NCBI GenBank assembly: GCA_035353395.1
Contig: DAOPZL010000090.1
Coordinates: 1 to 7,462, forward strand
Reading direction: 5' to 3'
DNA from: UBA1801 sp035353395
Lineage (GTDB): Bacteria; Acidobacteriota; Holophagae; Holophagales; Holophagaceae
DNA length: 7,462 bases
A model generated the notes under the pieces. The model was not told the DNA's origin and ran no database searches. It was given only the letters and a program-made list of their open reading frames with translations. Made by a program: the position numbers and the translations under genes. How positions within the stretch are numbered: the stretch's first letter is position 1; each line of letters starts with the position of its first letter. Below are positions 1 to 6,684 of the stretch, in pieces.

Positions 1-159
1 GCCGCCGTCCATCGTGTAGTAGCCCCAGGTCTCGGCCTTGCCGTAGATCTTCAGGGTGGTGTCGGTGCCGGGGACCTTGAAGTAGCCCGGAGCGTCGGCG
101 GCCATGACAGGCAGCGCGAGCATGGTAGCCAGAGCGGTGATGATCCGACCTGTTCTCAT
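1..159 (-). CDS. Outer-membrane porin, DcaP-like, N-terminal fragment (runs off the left edge)
   Basis: 53 codons are visible, starting at ATG 159-157 behind a clear ribosome-binding site (GGGGAGGAG read on the minus strand, about 5 nt upstream of the start). Residues 1-20 form a signal peptide: positive N-terminus (MRTGR), hydrophobic core and an Ala-rich end, with likely cleavage after VMA (residue 20). The mature start contains FKVPGTDTTLKIYGKAE (residues 27-43). This resembles the beginning of DcaP-type trimeric porins, where 'lPGTdTslKigGyvk' leads into the first beta strand. Such proteins sit in the outer membrane and pass small, often negatively charged solutes. The gene is transcribed away from the liv operon from a shared 0.45-kb control region, so it could be the outer-membrane route for a related substrate; that is inference. 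The family call rests on a short stretch; another beta-barrel porin is possible. Signal peptide and export are much surer than the family. Confidence 0.72.
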   Translation of the reverse strand, partial: MRTGRIITALATMLALPVMAADAPGYFKVPGTDTTLKIYGKAETWGYYTMDGG

Positions 160-251
160 TCTTTCTCCTCCCCATTGGTGGGTTGCTTGCATGAAGTTGC
201 AGCAGTGGAGACATGGTTAACACGATCGGATTTCGAACGGAAGAAAAAAAA

Positions 252-280
252 ATTTTCCCGGGAACTTTTTCACTTCTCAA
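252..280 (-). promoter_or_regulatory. Possible sigma70-type promoter for the porin gene
   Basis: Read on the minus strand, TTGAGA (280-275; 5 of 6 to the -35 consensus) is followed by a 17-nt spacer and GAAAAT (257-252; 4 of 6 to the -10 consensus). Transcription would begin near 245 and give a leader of about 85 nt before the porin ATG. An A/T-rich tract (241-256) directly downstream would help melting but also raises the chance of a fortuitous match. Confidence 0.3.
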
Positions 281-296
281 GATCTGGGAAAAGTTC
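262..296. repeat. Spaced inverted repeat GAACTTTT / AAAAGTTC in the divergent control region
   Basis: Perfect 8-bp arms at 262-269 and 289-296 are separated by 19 nt; arm centres are 27 bp apart, between two and three helical turns. The arms bracket the possible minus-strand -35 box (275-280), a placement that would suit an operator. No regulator gene for it is in the window, and the arms are A/T-rich, so chance is possible. Confidence 0.4.
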
Positions 297-325
297 GTCG
301 CGCCGCGCAGGAACAACAAAAATTC

Positions 326-354
326 TTGACGGTCCCGGAGGTCGCTCATAGACT
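326..354 (+). promoter_or_regulatory. Likely sigma70-type promoter of the liv operon
   Basis: TTGACG (326-331; 5 of 6 to TTGACA) is followed by an exact 17-nt spacer and TAGACT (349-354; 4 of 6 to TATAAT). A start near 361 would give a 5' leader of about 250 nt before the livJ start codon. It is the best-spaced promoter match I found on this strand between the porin and livJ. The inverted repeat at 262-296 ends 30 bp upstream of the -35 box, so one bound regulator could affect both directions. Confidence 0.5.
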
Positions 355-476
355 TCTGGCCAACATCGAAAACCCGAGTGTATCGGCAGGATCATCTGAA
401 ATAGCTACTTGGTGCGGCCCGATGCAGGATGTGCGGCGCGTGCGGTGACGATCTCCCCGTCCGGGGAATCGTGCCG

Positions 477-520
477 GCGCGGGTTCCCTGCCTGCATGCC
501 CGAAAGGAGGAGCCTAGCGC
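477..520 (+). other. Leader hairpin burying an orphan Shine-Dalgarno-like sequence
   Basis: Positions 477-493 can pair with 505-520 in about 15 pairs, including two wobbles, with bulges at 488, 490 and 516. The right arm contains AAGGAGGAG (504-512), nearly a full complement to the 16S rRNA 3' end, yet no ATG, GTG or TTG follows at usable spacing; the nearest TTG (532) is about 20 nt away. The pairing was drawn by eye with no energy calculation, and in GC-rich DNA such stems can arise by chance. Confidence 0.35.
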
Positions 521-554
521 GATCGCGACCTTTGTTTTCCCACCAACCCAAACG

Positions 555-579
555 CCGCCGGTGCAGCGTGCACCGGCGG
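555..579 (+). other. Perfect 11-bp hairpin just upstream of livJ
   Basis: CCGCCGGTGCA (555-565) pairs perfectly with TGCACCGGCGG (569-579) around a GCG loop. It ends 22 nt before the livJ ribosome-binding site and is followed by TCTTCAT, not a T-run, so it is a poor intrinsic terminator. It may stabilise the 5' end of the coding message or set ribosome access; a protein-binding palindrome in DNA is the alternative. Confidence 0.5.
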
Positions 580-601
580 GTCTTCATAAGAAGGTACATC
601 T

Positions 602-606
602 GGAGG
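602..606 (+). promoter_or_regulatory. Ribosome-binding site that decides the livJ start
   Basis: GGAGG lies 1 nt before an ATG at 608 and 7 nt before an in-frame ATG at 614. Spacing of 7 nt is normal and 1 nt is not, so 614 is the likely start. This choice also gives a cleaner lipoprotein signal beginning MNKT. Confidence 0.7.
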
Positions 607-613
607 AATGCTG

Positions 614-1801
614 ATGAACAAGACTGTTTCCTTTGTCGCCCCCGTGGTTGCGACGCTCTGCCTGCTTATCGCGGGTTGCAGCAAAGAAGCGAAAGTCATC
701 AAGATCGCGACGCAGAGCCCGCTCTCCGGCGCCCTGTCCGTCATCGGTTCCGATATCAAGAGCGGCTCCCAGCTCGCCATCGAGCAGCTCGCCGAGCCGC
801 TCACCAAGCTGGGCTTCAAGGTCGAGCTGGCGCCCTTCGACGACCAGGCCAACCCTGACACCGGCGTGGCCAACGCCAAGGCCATCGTGTCCGATCCCGC
901 CGTCCTCGGCGTCGTCGGCCACTACAACTCCGGCGTCATGATCCCCTCCTCCGAGGAGTATCACGCGGCCCAGCTGTGCAACGTGTCCCCCGCGAACACG
1001 AACCCCAAGGTGACCGAGCGCGGCTACCCCGAGATCAACCGCATCTGCGGCCGTGACGACGTGCAGGGCGCTGTGGGTGCCCAGTTCGCCAAGAGCAAGG
1101 GCATCAAGGTCGCCTACGTGCTCCACGACAAGACCGCCTACGGCCAGGGCATCGCCGAATACTTCAAGAAGGAGAGCGAGACCCAGGGCATCAAGGTGGC
1201 CGGCTTCACGGGAACGGAAGAGAAGGCCAACTTCGACGCCATCCTCTCCCCCATCCTCTCCTCCAAGCCTGACTGCATCTACTTCGGCGGCATGTTCGAC
1301 CAGGCCGCCGTGCTCTTCAAGCAGGCCCGCCAGAAGGGCTTCAAGGGCCTCTGCCTCTCCGATGATGGCTTCGATTCCCCCGACGCCACCAAGATCGGCG
1401 GCGACGCGCTCCTCGAAGGCGCCGGCACCTACTTCTCCACCGTGTCCGGGCCGGCTGCCGCCTATCCCGACACCGCCAAGTTCGTGACCGACTTCAAGGC
1501 CAAGTTCGGCAACAACCCGCAGCCCTTCGCCGCCCAGTCCTTCGACTGCACGGCCATCCTGCTCAAGGCCATCGAGAACGCGGCCAACGCCAACGGCGGC
1601 AAGCTGCCCACCCGCGACGCCGTCTGCAAGGCCGTCCGCGAGCTCCAGGACTTCCACGGCGTGACCGGCACCATGACCTTCAACCCCAAGGGCGACCTGC
1701 TCAAGGCCAAGTACTTCATCATCCAGGTTTCCTCCGCAGACCCCGGCAAGTGGGCTTCCAACCGGATCGACCAGACCCTGGACGTGGCTCCCCCGCAGTA
1801 G
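614..1801 (+). CDS. livJ: Branched-chain amino acid ABC transporter substrate-binding lipoprotein (LivJ/LivK family)
   Basis: The 395-residue product captures ligand outside the inner membrane and hands it to LivH/LivM. Residues 1-22 are a lipoprotein signal peptide: K3, a hydrophobic core, then lipobox I19-A20-G21-C22, with Ser23 after the lipidated Cys. The rest fits the two-lobed type I periplasmic-binding fold (Peripla_BP_6). Visible landmarks are IATQSPLSG (31-39), DDQANP (76-81), the ligand-loop region NSGVMIPSSEEY (105-116), SPANTNPKVTERGYP (125-139), HDKTAYGQG (171-179) and MTFNPKGDL (354-362). Length is slightly above E. coli LivJ. Compared by eye with E. coli LivJ, the SP..TNP and HDK..YG.G motifs are kept, while the region around the ligand-contacting Glu (E. 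coli 226) reads LSDDGFDS (248-255), so an Asp may replace it. Ligand may therefore differ from Leu/Ile/Val. It is the first gene of the operon and is separated from the permeases by a terminator-like hairpin. An in-frame ATG at 608 is rejected because of ribosome-site spacing. Confidence 0.93.
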   Translation: MNKTVSFVAPVVATLCLLIAGCSKEAKVIKIATQSPLSGALSVIGSDIKSGSQLAIEQLAEPLTKLGFKVELAPFDDQANPDTGVANAKAIVSDPAVLGVVGHYNSGVMIPSSEEYHAAQLCNVSPANTNPKVTERGYPEINRICGRDDVQGAVGAQFAKSKGIKVAYVLHDKTAYGQGIAEYFKKESETQGIKVAGFTGTEEKANFDAILSPILSSKPDCIYFGGMFDQAAVLFKQARQKGFKGLCLSDDGFDSPDATKIGGDALLEGAGTYFSTVSGPAAAYPDTAKFVTDFKAKFGNNPQPFAAQSFDCTAILLKAIENAANANGGKLPTRDAVCKAVRELQDFHGVTGTMTFNPKGDLLKAKYFIIQVSSADPGKWASNRIDQTLDVAPPQ

Positions 1802-1834
1802 GTAGCGACGAACCCTGACTTCACCATTGCATCC

Positions 1835-1864
1835 CCCCCCCTCCTCTGAAGAGGGGGGGATTTT
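1835..1864 (+). terminator. Terminator-like attenuating hairpin between livJ and livH
   Basis: CCCCCCCTC (1835-1843) pairs with GAGGGGGGG (1851-1859) around a 7-nt loop. A shifted register pairs CCTC (1843-1846) with GAGG (1851-1854) around TGAA. Four Ts follow (1861-1864) before the run breaks, so termination should be partial. Binding-protein genes are commonly made in excess over their permeases by such read-through control. The runs of nine Cs and seven Gs are also sites where sequencing length errors are likely. Confidence 0.6.
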
Positions 1865-1875
1865 CTGGAGACCCT

Positions 1876-3194
1876 ATGAAAAAAATCATGGGAGCGGGAC
1901 CCCTTCGCGAAATCGTCATGCCCATCTTTCAGATGGCGATCTTTGTGGTCGGTGCGGGCGTTCTCTGCTCGGTAATCATGATGATCCTGGCCGTGCTGTG
2001 CCGCGGTTCAGGGGCCGATCATCTGCTTCAGTCGACCCAAGGCGTCGGCATCTTCACGTACACTGTCAGCAATCTTCCCCAGGTGCTCATCGACGGAATG
2101 ACGATCGGCTTCGTGTACGCGGCCATCGCTCTGGGCTACACCATGGTTTATGGGGTCCTGCAGTTCATCAATTTTGCACACAGCGAGATCTTTGCCATCG
2201 GCGCCTTCGCGGGCGTGGAATCCCTCATCGCCCTGAACACGGCGGGGAAGCTCGCCGGTACCGGAGCCATGGGGACCTATTCGTATTTCGGCCTGGCCCT
2301 GCTGATCGGGATGGCGGCCGCGGGCGGCATGGCGGTCTTCGTCGAGCGCGTCGCCTACCGGCCCCTGCGGAACTCCCCGAAGCTGGTGCCCCTCATCTCG
2401 GCCATCGGNNNNNNNNNNNNNNNNNNNNNNNNNNNNNNNNNNNNNNNNNNNNNNNNNNNNNNNNNNNNNNNNNNNNNNNNNNNNNNNNNNNNNNNNNNNN
2501 NNNNNNNNCCTACCGGCCCCTGCGGAACTCCCCGAAGCTGGTGCCCCTCATCTCGGCCATCGGGGTCTCCTTCGCCCTCCAGGACATCATCCGCCTGACG
2601 GAGAGCCTCACGACCGGCCAGTTCTTCCGCGTGATCCCCACCTTCGGGAACTTCGACAACCGGATCCCCCTCTTCAGCTTCAGCGGCAAGCCGATCGAGA
2701 TCACGGTCAAGTCCTTCGTGGTCATTGTCATCGCGGTGGCGATGCTGGTGGCCCTGAACTATCTCGTGAAAGCCACGAAGGTCGGCAAGGCCATCCGCGC
2801 GGTCTCCCAGGACCAGAACACGGCGGCCCTCATGGGCATCGGCGTGAACGGCATCATCTCCCTCTGCTTCCTCGTGGGCGGCGCCCTGGGCGGCGCGGCC
2901 GGCGTCCTGTGGGGCCTCAAGTTCACCCGCATCGACCCCTTCGTCGGCTTCGTCCCGGGCATCAAGGCCTTCGCGGCCGCCGTGCTGGGCGGCATCGGCA
3001 ACCTGACCGGCGCCCTCCTCGGCGGCATCGTGCTCGGCATGATCGAGAGCTTCGCCGGCGCCTATCTCGGCATCTTCACCCAGGGAGCCTTCGGCGCGGA
3101 GTACAAGGACATGCTGGCCTACCTCATCCTGATCCTTGTCATCATCTTCCGCCCCCATGGTCTCTTGGGCGAAAACATCGGCCAGAAGGCATAG
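1876..3194 (+). CDS. livH: Branched-chain amino acid ABC transporter permease LivH (interrupted by an assembly gap)
   Basis: This is the first inner-membrane permease subunit of the importer. It starts at ATG 1876 behind GGAGA (1867-1871). The frame is broken by 100 Ns at 2409-2508. The 55 bp after the gap (2509-2563) repeat the 55 bp before it (2354-2408), and joining 2408 to 2564 restores one frame of 387 residues ending at TAG 3192-3194. Family landmarks in the joined protein are IDGMTIGFVYAAIALGYTMVYG (split as residues 72-84 and 85-93), INFAHSEIFAIGAF (98-111), VERVAYRPLRNSP (156-168) and the ATPase-coupling loop VGKAIRAVSQDQNTAALMG, followed by GGALGGAAG and AVLGGIGNLTGALLGG. About 67 residues precede the usual LivH start, including one extra hydrophobic segment (about 13-42). 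An internal start at ATG 2098 would remove it but has a weak ribosome site. RFRPHGL-type permease ending is seen as IIFRPHGLLGENIGQKA. livM follows after 10 nt. Confidence 0.9.
2354..2563. repeat. Exact 55-bp direct duplicate flanking the N gap (probable assembly artefact)
   Basis: Positions 2354-2408 and 2509-2563 are identical, beginning CCTACCGGCCCCTGCGG and ending TCTCGGCCATCGG. Each encodes the LivH stretch YRPLRNSPKLVPLISAI. LivH homologues carry this segment once. 55 is a common assembler k-mer length, so this looks like two contigs whose k-sized overlap was not merged during scaffolding. Confidence 0.85.
2409..2508. other. Assembly gap of exactly 100 Ns
   Basis: The run is a round 100 Ns, the usual placeholder for unknown length. 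Because the flanks overlap by 55 bp and merging them yields an uninterrupted permease, the true gap length is most likely negative and no sequence is missing. Confidence 0.95.
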
Positions 3195-3204
3195 GAGGAT
3201 CACG

Positions 3205-4573
3205 ATGATAAAGCAGATCCAACACGTCTACCGGCAGCTCTTCGAGTTCGTCAACAAGGGCAAGAACCCGTACTTCTTCTCCATCGGGCTCATCGTGGTC
3301 GGCAGCCTCGCTGTCTACTCCAGCCCCCAGTCCATTCCCGGCTTCCTGCTCTTCCTGTTTGCGGCGAGCTCGATCTACTGGCTGAAGATGAACAGGGCCA
3401 TCCAGCTGGCCCTGGCCGTCTTCGTGGCCGTCATCCTGATTCCCATCCTGGGCGCGCGGAACGTCTTCTACCTGGAGGTGATCTTCCAGATCGCGGTCTT
3501 CTCCGCCCTGGCCCTGGGCCTCAACATCGTGGTGGGGTTCTCCGGCCTGCTCAACTTCGGCTACATGGCCTTCTACGCGGTGGGCGCCTATCTCTGGGGC
3601 TTCTTCGGCTCCCAGCAGCCCTACCTGCTGCACTCCACCGTAACCACGGTCACCAAGGGCGTGCCCTTCTTCATGGCGCCCGACTGGTGGTACCTCTTCA
3701 TCTTCATCGGGGTCATCATCGCCGCCATCGCCGGCCTCATCCTGGGCCTCCCGGTCCTCCGGGTCCGGGGCGACTACCTGGCCATCATCACCCTGGCCTT
3801 CGGCGAGACGATCCGCCAGCTGGCGAACAACCTCGACAAGCCGTGGAACTTCACCAACGGGCCGCAGGGAATCACGCCCATCCAGCGTCCCACCATGCCC
3901 GATGGCATCCTGAGGGGATTCAACAACATCTTCGGGGGGATCGTCGGGCATCCGATCACGGTGAACCAGGCCTACAACATCCTCTTCTACATCGTGGCCC
4001 TGCTGGTGGTGATCAGCGTCATCATCGTCACCTACCGCCTGGACGACTCCAAGGTGGGGCGGGCCTGGACCGCCGTCCGCGAGGACGAGCTGTCCGCCGG
4101 CGCCATGGGCATCAACGCCAACAAGCTGAAGCTCGGCGCCTTCTTCGTGGGCGCCTCCTTCGCCGGCGCCATGGGCGTGCTCTTCGCGGCCAGCCGCACC
4201 TTCGTCAGCCCCGAGACGTTCACCTTCCTCCAGTCCGTGGGCGTGCTGACCATGGTCATCCTGGGGGGCCTGGGGAGCATCACGGGCGTGATCGTCGGCG
4301 CCACCCTGGTCACCCTCCTGAACATCCAGGTGCTCCAGAGCTTCTCGCTCTACCTGGGGCAGTTGAGGCAGAGCGACGCGGCCTTCCTCGGGTTCCACTG
4401 GAAGAACCTTTCGAACCAGATCGATCCGGCCAAGTACCAGCGCCTCATCTTCGGCATCATCCTGGTGATCATGATGATCTACCGTCCTTCCGGCATCCTG
4501 CCGGCGGCCCGGAGACAGCGTGAGCTGAAGGGCGCCGGCGAAGGCGAGGGCGACGAAGCGAAAGGAGCCGAAC

Positions 4574-4581
<8 letters not shown>
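3205..4581 (+). CDS. livM: Branched-chain amino acid ABC transporter permease LivM
   Basis: This 458-residue second inner-membrane subunit pairs with LivH to form the channel. The start at ATG 3205 has AGGAGG (3193-3198) 6 nt upstream, overlapping the livH stop; the frame stays open further upstream, but starts there would overlap livH and lack this site. Hydrophobic segments lie near residues 23-38, 45-60, 66-82, 90-115, 118-134, 162-184, 258-276, 311-329, 345-374 and 413-426. Family landmarks are FSALALGLNIVVGFSG (99-114), LLNFGYMAFYAVGAYL (115-130), LPVLRVRGDYLAIITLAFGE (182-201), NGPQGI (218-223), the coupling loop GRAWTAVREDELSAGAMGIN (285-304) and VILGGLGSITG (351-361). It is longer than E. 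coli LivM (about 425 residues), owing partly to a charged, probably cytoplasmic tail after YRPSGILP (426-433), rich in Glu, Gly, Lys and Arg. Its last 8 bp overlap the livG start, suggesting translational coupling. Confidence 0.93.
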
Positions 4582-5368
<787 letters not shown>

Positions 5369-5382
5369 GAACGGAGGAAACG

Positions 5383-6093
5383 ATGAGCGTACTCGAACTT
5401 GAAAACGTCCACTCCTACTACGGGAACATCCATGCGTTGATGGGCATCTCCCTGAAGGTCGAGCAGGGGGAGATCGTCGCCCTCATCGGCGCCAACGGCG
5501 CCGGGAAGACGACGACCCTCCGCTCCATTTCCGGCCTGCTGCACCCCCGCGAGGGCAAGGTGCTGCTGGAGGGGAAGGACATCAGCCACCTGGCTCCCCA
5601 CGTCGTCCACAAGGCTGGCCTGGGGCTCGTCCCCGAAGGCCGCGGCATCTTCCCCGACCTCACCGTCCTCGAGAACCTCGAGATGGGCGCCTACATCGTC
5701 GACGACAAGGCGCAGATCGAGGAGGACATCGACCTCGTCTTCAGCCTCTTCCCGAGGCTGAAGGAACGGTCCTCCCAGCGGGGCGGGACCCTGTCCGGGG
5801 GCGAGCAGCAGATGCTCGCCACCGGGCGCGGCCTCATGTCCCGGCCCAAGATCCTCCTCATGGACGAGCCCTCCATGGGCCTCGCGCCGGTGCTGGTGGA
5901 CCAGATCTTCGAGATCATCAAGAAGCTCAACGAGCGCGGGACCACCATCCTCCTCGTGGAACAGAACGCCCTGATGGCCCTGTCCATCGCCCACCGCGGC
6001 TACGTGCTGCAGACAGGATGCATCGTCCTGACCGACACCGGAGCCAACCTGAAGGCGAACGACATGGTCCGCAAGGCCTACCTGGGCATGTGA
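5383..6093 (+). CDS. livF: Branched-chain amino acid ABC transporter ATP-binding protein LivF
   Basis: This 236-residue product is the second ATPase of the importer and the last gene of the operon. Its start at ATG 5383 has GGAGG (5373-5377) 5 nt upstream. Motifs in order are the aromatic contact region YYGNIHAL (12-19), Walker A GANGAGKTT (36-44), the Q-loop region replaced by the LivF-typical VPEGRGIFPDLTVLENL (83-99), signature LSGGEQQMLATGRGLM (137-152), and Walker B ILLMDEPSMGLAP (157-169) with catalytic Glu162. The usual H-loop histidine is Gln194 in LLVEQN; this substitution is normal in LivF proteins, not a defect. The C-terminus KAYLGM matches the family and length equals E. coli LivF within one residue. 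Two hairpins follow the stop codon, marking the probable operon end. Confidence 0.95.
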   Translation: MSVLELENVHSYYGNIHALMGISLKVEQGEIVALIGANGAGKTTTLRSISGLLHPREGKVLLEGKDISHLAPHVVHKAGLGLVPEGRGIFPDLTVLENLEMGAYIVDDKAQIEEDIDLVFSLFPRLKERSSQRGGTLSGGEQQMLATGRGLMSRPKILLMDEPSMGLAPVLVDQIFEIIKKLNERGTTILLVEQNALMALSIAHRGYVLQTGCIVLTDTGANLKANDMVRKAYLGM

Positions 6094-6100
6094 TCCCTCA

Positions 6101-6124
6101 GGAGCCGCCCGCAAGGACGGCTCC
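6101..6124 (+). other. Hairpin with a GCAA tetraloop after livF
   Basis: GGAGCCG (6101-6107) pairs with CGGCTCC (6118-6124). Inside, after a C/A mismatch, CC (6109-6110) pairs with GG (6115-6116) around GCAA, a stable GNRA loop. It begins 7 nt past the livF stop and has no T-run. It may protect the message 3' end, working with the stronger hairpin downstream. Confidence 0.5.
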
Positions 6125-6133
6125 GCAGGAACG

Positions 6134-6169
6134 GGAAGGGACCGCCCCCGGGCGGTCCCTTCCTCTATT
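6134..6169. terminator. Strong hairpin between convergent livF and modE-like genes, possible two-way terminator
   Basis: GGAAGGGACCGCCC (6134-6147) is perfectly complementary to GGGCGGTCCCTTCC (6150-6163), giving a 13- to 14-bp GC-rich stem with a tiny loop. On the plus strand it is followed by the weak pyrimidine tract TCTATTCC; on the minus strand it begins only 1 nt after the stop codon of the regulator gene. Neither side has a classic T-run, so efficiency is uncertain, but position between converging genes favours a shared terminator. Confidence 0.65.
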
Positions 6170-6527
6170 CCAGGGGGTCCCCCAGGAGGTCGACGTACCG
6201 CTTGTAGGGCAGCTTCACGGCCTCCCAGGCCCGGTCCTGCAGCTCCCGGTAGCGCCGGAGGGCCTCCTTCCCCAGGTCCGTGACATCGGCGCCGCCCCCG
6301 TGGACGCCCCCCAGCCGCGCGTGGACCAGGGGCCCCCGGAAGCACTTGTTCATCTCGTCCACCAGGAGCCAGGCCCTGCGGTAGCTCATCCCGAGCTTCC
6401 GGCCCGCGGCGGAGATCGAGCCCGTCTCCAGGATGGCCTCCAGCAGGTCCGCCTTGCCGGGCCCCATGGCGTAGTGGTCCCCGCTGGGGATCCCGATCCG
6501 GATGATGCGATGCGCTTTGGGTCTCAT
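6165..6527 (-). CDS. modE: Short ModE-type winged helix-turn-helix regulator without a molybdate-binding domain
   Basis: The 120-residue product resembles the DNA-binding N-terminal domain of ModE, the molybdate-responsive repressor. The helix-turn-helix covers about residues 22-62: GPGKADLLEAILETGSIS (22-39) and AAGRKLGMSYRRAWLLVDEM (40-59), a hallmark of this family. The wing includes the Gly-rich turn GGVHGGGADVTDLG (73-86), followed by a long helix to about residue 105. E. coli ModE is 262 residues with a C-terminal Mop/TOBE region that binds molybdate; here the protein ends after the DNA-binding domain. Such single-domain versions occur widely, and how they sense metal is unclear. The start at ATG 6527 has no visible ribosome-binding site, so a leaderless message or a start further inside (Met21) is possible. 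It converges on the liv operon, and no molybdate transporter or cofactor gene is in the window, so its target is unknown. Confidence 0.85.
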   Translation of the reverse strand: MRPKAHRIIRIGIPSGDHYAMGPGKADLLEAILETGSISAAGRKLGMSYRRAWLLVDEMNKCFRGPLVHARLGGVHGGGADVTDLGKEALRRYRELQDRAWEAVKLPYKRYVDLLGDPLE

Positions 6528-6684
6528 GGGGCACGCGGAGGATGGACTGCTGGAAGAATACTCTCATGCCTTGCGTTTCGCTCATCGGAACCGGGGCGGG
6601 ACCCGAGTAGAATCAACCTTGTTTTCATTCCGAACCGCGGATTCCACGACATCCCCGATCCATCTTCCCAAGCAGAGAAAAAAC

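Larger units (their letters stand above)
361..613 (+). promoter_or_regulatory. Long structured 5' leader of the liv operon
   Basis: This roughly 250-nt stretch between the likely transcription start and livJ has no convincing gene. Three hairpins can be drawn by eye. At 449-471, nine pairs with one bulged C close a 4-nt loop. At 477-520 there is a longer bulged stem. At 555-579, an 11-bp perfect stem closes a 3-nt loop. None is followed by a run of Ts, so none looks like an intrinsic terminator. I do not recognise a known riboswitch class. A 61-codon open frame (429-614) ends in TGATG overlapping the livJ start but has no convincing ribosome-binding site or leader-peptide codon bias. Confidence 0.4.

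Noticed and set aside
608..613. ATG at 608 as the livJ start
   Set aside because: Only 1 nt separates it from GGAGG; the in-frame ATG at 614 has normal 7-nt spacing.
429..614. 61-codon open frame in the livJ leader whose TGA overlaps the livJ ATG
   Set aside because: The TGATG overlap is suggestive of coupling, but the start lacks a convincing ribosome site, the peptide has no regulatory codon pattern, and the frame crosses three hairpins.
584..1657. Long minus-strand open frame (357 codons) opposite livJ
   Set aside because: Its product is a Gly/Leu/Val/Glu-rich string without recognisable domains, produced by the GC-biased third positions of livJ on the opposite strand.
2509..2598. Second permease fragment or genuine tandem duplication after the gap
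   Set aside because: The repeated segment is exactly 55 bp, abuts a 100-N placeholder, and collapsing it yields a normal single LivH.
6555..6560. TATTCT (minus strand) as a -10 box for the ModE-like gene
   Set aside because: The hexamer 17 nt upstream (GAGCGA) does not resemble a -35 box, so the match is not supported.
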